Assembly: GCA_027596035.1 (NCBI GenBank)
Contig: JADGJA010000597.1
Span: forward strand, 1 to 14,244
Length of the DNA: 14,244 bases
Source of the DNA: Thoreauomyces humboldtii
Lineage: Eukaryota > Chytridiomycota > Chytridiomycetes > Spizellomycetales > Powellomycetaceae
Direction of reading: 5' to 3'
Shown piece after piece: positions 9,501 through 14,244 of the stretch. Within the stretch, counting starts at the first letter, position 1, and each line of letters starts with the position of its first letter. A program made the translations under genes and the position numbers. The notes below the pieces were generated by a model that had not been told where the DNA came from, ran no database searches, and saw only the letters and a program-made list of their open reading frames with translations.

Positions 9501-11266
9501 GAAAAGGAGATTGAGCATCGGCGTGCAAATGCTGACGAACCCAGCTGTCTTGATCATCGATGAACCCACCAGCGGCCTCGATGCCTATACCTCGCACAAC
9601 CTCGTTGTGAAACTGAAAGAGATCGCATCCTCTGGTCGGACCGTCATTTGCAGCATCCACCAACCCCGATCAGACATCGTTGCCCTTTTCGATCAAGTAC
9701 TGCTCCTCGCTCGCGGTGGGCGCACCGTGTTCTCCGGCGAGAACCGAAAGATGTTGCCATACTTCGCGCATCTCAACCACGCCATTCCCCCACTCACGAA
9801 CGCTGCCGATCACGCCCTCGACCTGTCGTCGATCGACCTGCGTAACTTGGAAGCTGAAACGATGAGTCGCGCAAGGGTCAACGAGCTCATACGCGTCTGG
9901 CGTTCCGACGGCGAGAGAGACAGAGCTTTGGAGGTTGAACCTCGTCTACCGCAGTCCGGCAAAACTCCCCCGAGCTCTGGAAAGAGCAGCTTGGACATCA
10001 GCGCTCTCGGTTACCGATCTCGCGCGCCTTTCGCTATCGCGTTCTCGGTGCTGGTCCGACGCAGCATGAAGAACATGATGCGGCAACCAAGCTTAGCCTC
10101 CGCTAGGGTCATGCAGGTCGTGGCTTTAGCCGTCATCTTCGCTTTGTAAGAAACGACCACTCTCTCATCATCACCGCGCGCGTCGCCTTTTTCGCTGACA
10201 TTTCTGCTCAGGTACTTTGCTCGTCTCCACACCAATCAGCCTTCCGTCCAGTCTCGCTTCGGTTTACTGGTAGGTTGCCCCTCCCGATTGTGCGGAACAC
10301 CCCGGGTCTCTGATGCACTTTCTCGGTTTCTCAGCAACAACAAGGCTCACTCATATTCGTGGGGATGCTCAATTGTCTTGCCGTTTTCCCGCAAGAGCTA
10401 AATCTCATGCGATTTGAGTTCCGTGATAACGTTTACTCCGTATGGGCTTTCTTTCTCAGGTAAGAGGTGTTGGATGCTCGCTGCCTTGCGGATGGACTGA
10501 ACACTAACACATCATCCTTTGCATTACCTGAAGTAGCTACTGCACGAACGAGGCTCCCTTTGGTAATTAGCAAATCGCTCACTTTGTTTTTGCGCGATCT
10601 CCATGCACTCGCGCTTACGCTCTCCTTTATTTCAGAAATCACGAGTGCCCTACTCTACGGCATCGTTACTATGTTCGCAATTGGTAAGAACGCAACGAGA
10701 ACTTTGAGAAAGACGTGATTCATCCTGATCCATTGCGTAGGATTGCAATCGAGTGTATCGAACTTCTTCGTCTTGTCGTACCTTGCTTTCTGCTTGATCA
10801 ACACTGGCGAGAGCTTCGGCATCGCCTTCTGTGCACTGGTCAGTCCCCTTCCGAAGTTTGCGGTCGGTCACGCTAGAAACTAACTGGTCGCGATCGTCAT
10901 CAGGTGGACAGCGTCGGCTTCTCGGTTCAGATCATGTCGACCGTGATGTCACTCGAAGTGATGATGGCGGGTTTCCTGTCGGTCAAGATGCCTGCGTTCC
11001 TGAGCGACATCAACTACGCGTTCATCACGCGGTACGTTGCTCGCATCGTCGCCGTGCAAGAGTTCACCGGCCTCCAGTTCTCCTGCTCGTCGGCCGACGC
11101 CGCGGCCGGAACCTGCATCTACAGGACGGGCGCAGACGCTCTCGACCTTCTCGGGTTCGATGCGAGTCATTCGGCTTGGGTCTTCAACATGTGCATGGTC
11201 GCCATCCTCACCGTCACCCTGAGGGCCCTCGCTTTCGTCATCTTGTGGTCTAGGACAAAGGTGTAG
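6554..11266 (+). CDS. Full-length ABCG-type ABC transporter, YOL075C-like, fourteen exons
   Basis: ATP-driven membrane transporter with NBD-TMD-NBD-TMD order; the substrate is unknown. Exons: 6554-6738, 6811-6919, 7000-7125, 7186-7953, 8022-8116, 8186-8392, 8451-8562, 8629-10145, 10212-10269, 10335-10459, 10537-10562, 10636-10683, 10741-10838, 10904-11266. They give 1278 residues in continuous phase. NBD1 has Walker A GGSGSGKTS (53-61), a Q-loop at the exon 2/3 junction, signature CSGGE (159-163), Walker B ending MDEPTTGLDS (182) and H-loop His216. NBD2 has Walker A GASGAGKTS (706-714), signature LSGGE (821-825), Walker B IIDEPTSGLD (about 843) and H-loop His878. TMD1 covers about 350-620 and TMD2 about 1000-1278, the latter with a Cys-containing loop before the last helix. 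The order and length match yeast YOL075C (about 1290). It is not a PDR-type pump, because those have a degenerate NBD1, whereas both sites here look catalytic. Confidence 0.93.
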
Positions 11267-11512
11267 CGCCTCCATGCGTAGATCGTAGTTTACAATAATG
11301 AGGCTTTTTGTAACTGTTATGAATCAAGGACAGTTGTCTTACGACTGATTACTCAAAGTTGGGTATAAGTCCTCTAGACGGATAGGGACTTCTCGGATGC
11401 ACGTAGCATCCTGTGATCTGCTAGGCACGTCGGGCGTTTGTTCCGTTTCCTAAACGTCTTTCCCAGTCCTCGTGGTCCCTGGCAAAGGCGATAAATGCAT
11501 ACATGGTCGAAT

Positions 11513-11598
11513 GTAGAAAGTCAACGGACCTCTCTCACAAAGAGCCACCTAGCAAGGATAGGGGGCATCTCGTGTATAAGAGTCGGCTGACTTTCTAC
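11513..11598. repeat. Perfect 11-bp inverted repeat around a 64-nt loop
   Basis: The arms are GTAGAAAGTCA at 11513-11523 and its exact reverse complement at 11588-11598. A T-G wobble pair at 11512/11599 extends the stem by one. No target-site duplication flanks the arms, which argues against a small transposable element. The element lies in non-coding DNA. Confidence 0.85.
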
Positions 11599-11695
11599 GC
11601 TCCACTAGTACGCAAAACCTGCGTCCTCCGTGCTTAATGTGAAGTCGGATGACCAGAAAGCCCCCGGCCTTCCGCTCTGATTGCTTCAAAAGAAC

Positions 11696-11713
11696 GATCG
11701 GGCCGATCGGGCC
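11696..11713. repeat. 9-bp tandem repeat (GATCGGGCC, two copies)
   Basis: Two identical abutting 9-mers occupy 11696-11704 and 11705-11713. The sequence is partly self-complementary around CGATCG. It lies in intergenic DNA and has no known role. Confidence 0.85.
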
Positions 11714-12218
11714 ACCATCATGCCGTCAACATGTTGAGCTTGATGGGCGTGAAACTTTTCTCAAGTTCCATGGACATGATCGTACTCTTCAGAACTTTCG
11801 GTGGGGTCGTTGGTCGGCGATTGGCAGGCTTCGAGATCCGACCGCGAGGACCTTCCAACCCATTTCCTCCCCTGCTGCGAGCCGGTCGTAGGCCCGTTCA
11901 AAGGCGGCATCGATGGCCTCTGCCGCCGCTCGTCCCTCCTTTTCGTTCAGGGTCGGTGGGTGTGGCGTTGTGAATGACAGGTTCGTCGATGGATAGCGGA
12001 GTGATGACGTTACTGACACCGACGCAGGACAAAGATCGGGATGATCATGTAGATGATGAAGGCAAGGGGGGTGAGAAGCCTCGTCGGACGTTGGTTGCCA
12101 GGAATTCAAAATGCTTGCCCTTGAATGTTGAAACTGTAAGCGAGTCTGCATTCCACCATCTTTGGGACCTTCCTGGAATTTTTTGCACAGAAGCATTCCG
12201 CGTTATAACAGCAGCAAC

Positions 12219-13768
12219 ATGGCAGCCCTCACAAACACGGTATGGATGCATAAAGGGATCGATCTCATTACGCTCTGTCTATATCTGGAAGATTGACTCA
12301 TCTCTGACCCCGTTTAGGATTGCCCAAGTCTGGAACTTCTGGCGCGGGGAAAGGTCCGGGACTTGTATGCCGTGGACGACAGGACCTTGCTCTTCGTGGC
12401 CACGGATCGCATCAGTGCCTTTGATGTTGTGATGAAGAACGTGAGACACCGTCTTTTCCCCTTTTTCCAACCCTTCCATCGCGTCCGTGCCGATGTGATG
12501 AAAGATCCCCACAAACATCGAGGTGTCCTCCACCGAAGATGAGGATCGGTTGCTGATGCTGGAGTCCCCTTTTCCTATCGCTAAGGGCATTCCGGGGAAG
12601 GGAAAGATCCTTACCCAGATCAGCGACTTCTGGTTCGACCTGTTCAAGGACACCGTCCCTCATCATCTCATCACCTGCAACGTGGACGAGATGCCGGCGT
12701 CCGTGCAGCAGTATCGATCTCAGATCGAGGGAAGAGCGATGTTGGTGAAGAAGCTGAAGATCCTACCCGTCGAGGCCATCGTGCGGGGATACATCAGTGG
12801 TGGGTAAATCACGCAAAGCATCCACTATCTGCTGGCACTCTGGGAAGAACCCTTTGATCTTACTTTCGAGGATCGGCTTTGGATGGCAAGGATCGGCATG
12901 GAGCGAGTATCAGAAGAAGGGAACCATGTGTGACATGCCTCTGCCCGCCGGTTTGCAAGAATCGGAAGAGTTCCCTGCTGCCGTGTTCACGCCTAGCACC
13001 AAGGCCGAGATGGGGGATCATGGTACGCGCCTGCTTCCGAGCAGAAAAGTAAAAAGTCGACTACAGAGGCGCGTCACCCCCGTCGCTCACCAAGCACTTC
13101 ATCTTGCAAAAAAACACAGACGAAAACATCCATCCCGACAAACGTAAGTTAACCCCTGGTCCGCGTTTCAAGACTTGTTTTTTTGCTTCCGGCAAGGTCT
13201 TTTCTCATCTCATCTCTTGCCCGGTCCCCAAAGTACCTGCGATCATCGGTGATAAACTGGCCAAGGAACTAGCGGATCTGGCCGTCAAGCTGTACACGAA
13301 GGCCCGCAACTACGCGAAGGAGAAGGGGATCATCATCGCAGACACAAAGTTCGAGTTCGGAGTGGACGCGGACAACACCCTGGTCCTCGCCGACGAGGTC
13401 CTTACGCCAGGTAAAGGGCCGACGAGAAGGGTTACCAATCTTTTTCAAGGCAACAACAGCTGAAAGTTGATTCGTTCCTTTTTTTTTCTACAGATTCGTC
13501 TCGATTCTGGCCAGCAGACAAATACACTCTTGGAAAAGGCCAACCAAGGTGGGTATCAGGATCTCCCCCTACTTTCTCGCGTCGTTCTAAACATATCTAT
13601 GCAATCGCCCGCCCCAGTTACGACAAGCAGTACCTCCGAGACTACCTCACGTCCATCAACTTTGACAAGACGACCGGAGTCGAACTCCCATCGTCCGTCA
13701 TCGACAACACGATGGAGAAATATGTAGAGGCCTTCACCATCCTCACGGGGAAAGCACCTATACTATAG
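12219..13768 (+). CDS. ADE1: Phosphoribosylaminoimidazole-succinocarboxamide synthase (SAICAR synthetase), eight exons
   Basis: It catalyses the ATP-dependent joining of CAIR and aspartate to form SAICAR in de novo purine synthesis, in the cytosol. Exons: 12219-12239, 12318-12440, 12586-12799, 12891-13022, 13120-13143, 13234-13410, 13494-13548, 13618-13768. They give 298 residues, close to the roughly 306 of yeast Ade1, with every phase matching. The N-terminus carries [15 protein letters not shown] and [20 protein letters not shown]. Signature 1 reads [17 protein letters not shown] (107-123), with Ser where Thr or Ala is usual before Gly-Ser. [10 protein letters not shown] runs across exons 4-6. 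Signature 2 is IADTKFEFG (206-214), and DEVLTPDSSRFWP crosses the exon 6/7 junction. It is a monofunctional enzyme, as in fungi, not fused to AIR carboxylase as in animals. The ATG at 12219 is chosen because its short exon joins in phase to the conserved second exon. Confidence 0.95.
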
Positions 13769-14244
13769 ACGAATCCTTTCCACGGTGACGACGATGGCAT
13801 TGATGGGTCCGTGGACCTGTAAGACGCATACGAGGATTATCATCTCTAGCACGTTTTTGGGAGAACGCGAGAGTCTCACACAGGAACTCTGGGTTGACAA
13901 AAAGAGGTATTGTTAGGCAGCTACAAGAAGAGAGACGCCCAGTAACAGCCTTTTGGTACTTCGCAATGGTTCGGAAGGAACCCTCGCCCGCGTAGGGAAG
14001 TTTGCCAAGTCAACTTGCAGGGGCCCCTTCCAGAGTGGGTGCCCATCGCCTCGGCAGAGCTAAGCAAGGAACACTAGGGGATGGCAAGTGGGATAGGGTG
14101 CCGTCCATGAGGGAAGAAGGGACAAGGGATGGCAGGGGCTTGATCGAAGGGAACCTTTGCGACGGCAATGATCATTGCTATGCGAGAGCAAGGAGCATGG
14201 ACGACAACAATGTATCACGACCAACCGCTGGGAAGGGAAGGGGG
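13769..14244. other. Region downstream of ADE1, no gene recognised
   Basis: The first part should be the ADE1 3' UTR. The right part, from about 14070, is rich in purines and in G runs on the plus strand. It includes two similar stretches of the form GGGATGGCA..GGG at about 14079-14098 and 14127-14138, and a 14-bp palindrome at 14165-14178. I see no tRNA-like or coding signal. It may lead into a gene beyond the right edge. Confidence 0.45.
14165..14178. repeat. 14-bp perfect palindrome GCAATGATCATTGC
   Basis: The sequence equals its own reverse complement over 14 bases. Palindromes of this length suit a dimeric DNA-binding protein, but no known factor is implied and chance is possible. Confidence 0.6.

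Larger units (their letters stand above)
11267..12218. other. 950-bp intergenic region: ABC 3' UTR, inverted repeats, ADE1 promoter
   Basis: No gene can be called with confidence here. The left third (about 11322-11613) contains a series of short inverted repeats and one perfect 11-bp inverted repeat, and may hold a structured RNA. The right half has a minus-strand frame (12196-11789) whose last 50 codons translate to an Ala/Glu-rich helix-like sequence. A different minus-strand frame at about 12087-12025 encodes a hydrophobic stretch, LLTPLAFIIYMIIPIFVL. These could be parts of a small spliced membrane-protein gene divergent from ADE1, but I could not find consistent splice sites joining them. 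Confidence 0.4.

Noticed and set aside
9433..9663. Antisense ORFs across the second nucleotide-binding domain of the transporter
   Set aside because: The opposite strand has unambiguous Walker and signature motifs, so these are shadows.
11513..11598. Miniature inverted-repeat transposon
   Set aside because: The 11-bp arms have no flanking target-site duplication, and no second copy is seen in the window.
11513..11613. Firm call of RNase MRP RNA
   Set aside because: The resemblance is limited to one short CR-I-like stretch, and that stretch is fully paired in the 11-bp inverted repeat. No CR-V partner was found, so it is kept only as a search suggestion.
11649..11973. Two 80-codon plus-strand ORFs between the transporter and ADE1
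   Set aside because: They overlap each other in different frames, show no domain or targeting signal, and lack splice or codon evidence.
12204..12208. TATAA just before ADE1
   Set aside because: It ends only about 10 nt before the start codon, too close to act as the core promoter element for this ATG.
12495..12556. C/D snoRNA-like boxes (GTGATGA and CTGA) inside ADE1 intron 2, the longest intron in the window
   Set aside because: The CTGA coincides with a normal branch-site sequence (GCTGAT) about 30 nt before the acceptor, the flanking terminal stem is weak, and no D'/C' pair is visible.
13769..14244. Possible tRNA or 5S gene downstream of ADE1
   Set aside because: No B-box (GGTTCGANNCC-like) or cloverleaf arrangement is visible on either strand.

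Overview
The window looks like nuclear DNA of a filamentous or yeast-like fungus, most likely a basidiomycete. Genes are close together and transcribed from both strands. Coding sequence is moderately GC-rich. Four of the five recognisable genes are cut by many short spliceosomal introns (about 57-145 nt, GT..AG, donors such as GTGAGT, GTAAGT and GTATGT). The species cannot be named from this sequence alone.

Layout, left to right. (1) 383-2786, + strand, seven exons: BDP1 (TFIIIB component B''), an RNA polymerase III initiation factor. (2) 3016-3908, - strand, four exons, convergent with BDP1: SDH3/SdhC, the cytochrome b membrane anchor of mitochondrial succinate dehydrogenase. (3) 4539-5891, + strand, no introns, divergent from SDH3: a six-bladed kelch-repeat protein with a glutamine-rich N-terminal tail. 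(4) 6554-11266, + strand, fourteen exons: a full-length ABCG-type ABC transporter (NBD-TMD-NBD-TMD, about 1278 residues) resembling yeast YOL075C. (5) 12219-13768, + strand, eight exons: ADE1, SAICAR synthetase of purine biosynthesis. Joining the exons keeps an open frame through every gene, and the family motifs run across the splice junctions, so the models are well supported. The first exon of BDP1 and the start of the kelch gene are the least certain parts.

The genes look like ordinary, functionally unrelated chromosomal neighbours: Pol III transcription, respiration, an unknown kelch scaffold, membrane transport and purine synthesis. I see no biosynthetic cluster, transposon, CRISPR array, tRNA or rRNA, and no convincing new multi-gene system. 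The more interesting items are in the gaps: stem-forming inverted repeats at 11322-11613 that could be a structured RNA, possible small minus-strand membrane-protein ORFs at 6145-6537 and 11789-12196, and a 22-bp tandem duplication near the left edge. Within genes, two stand out: an unusual residue at the quinone/SDHI-site position of SDH3, and an SDH3 intron whose first codons imitate the conserved protein motif.
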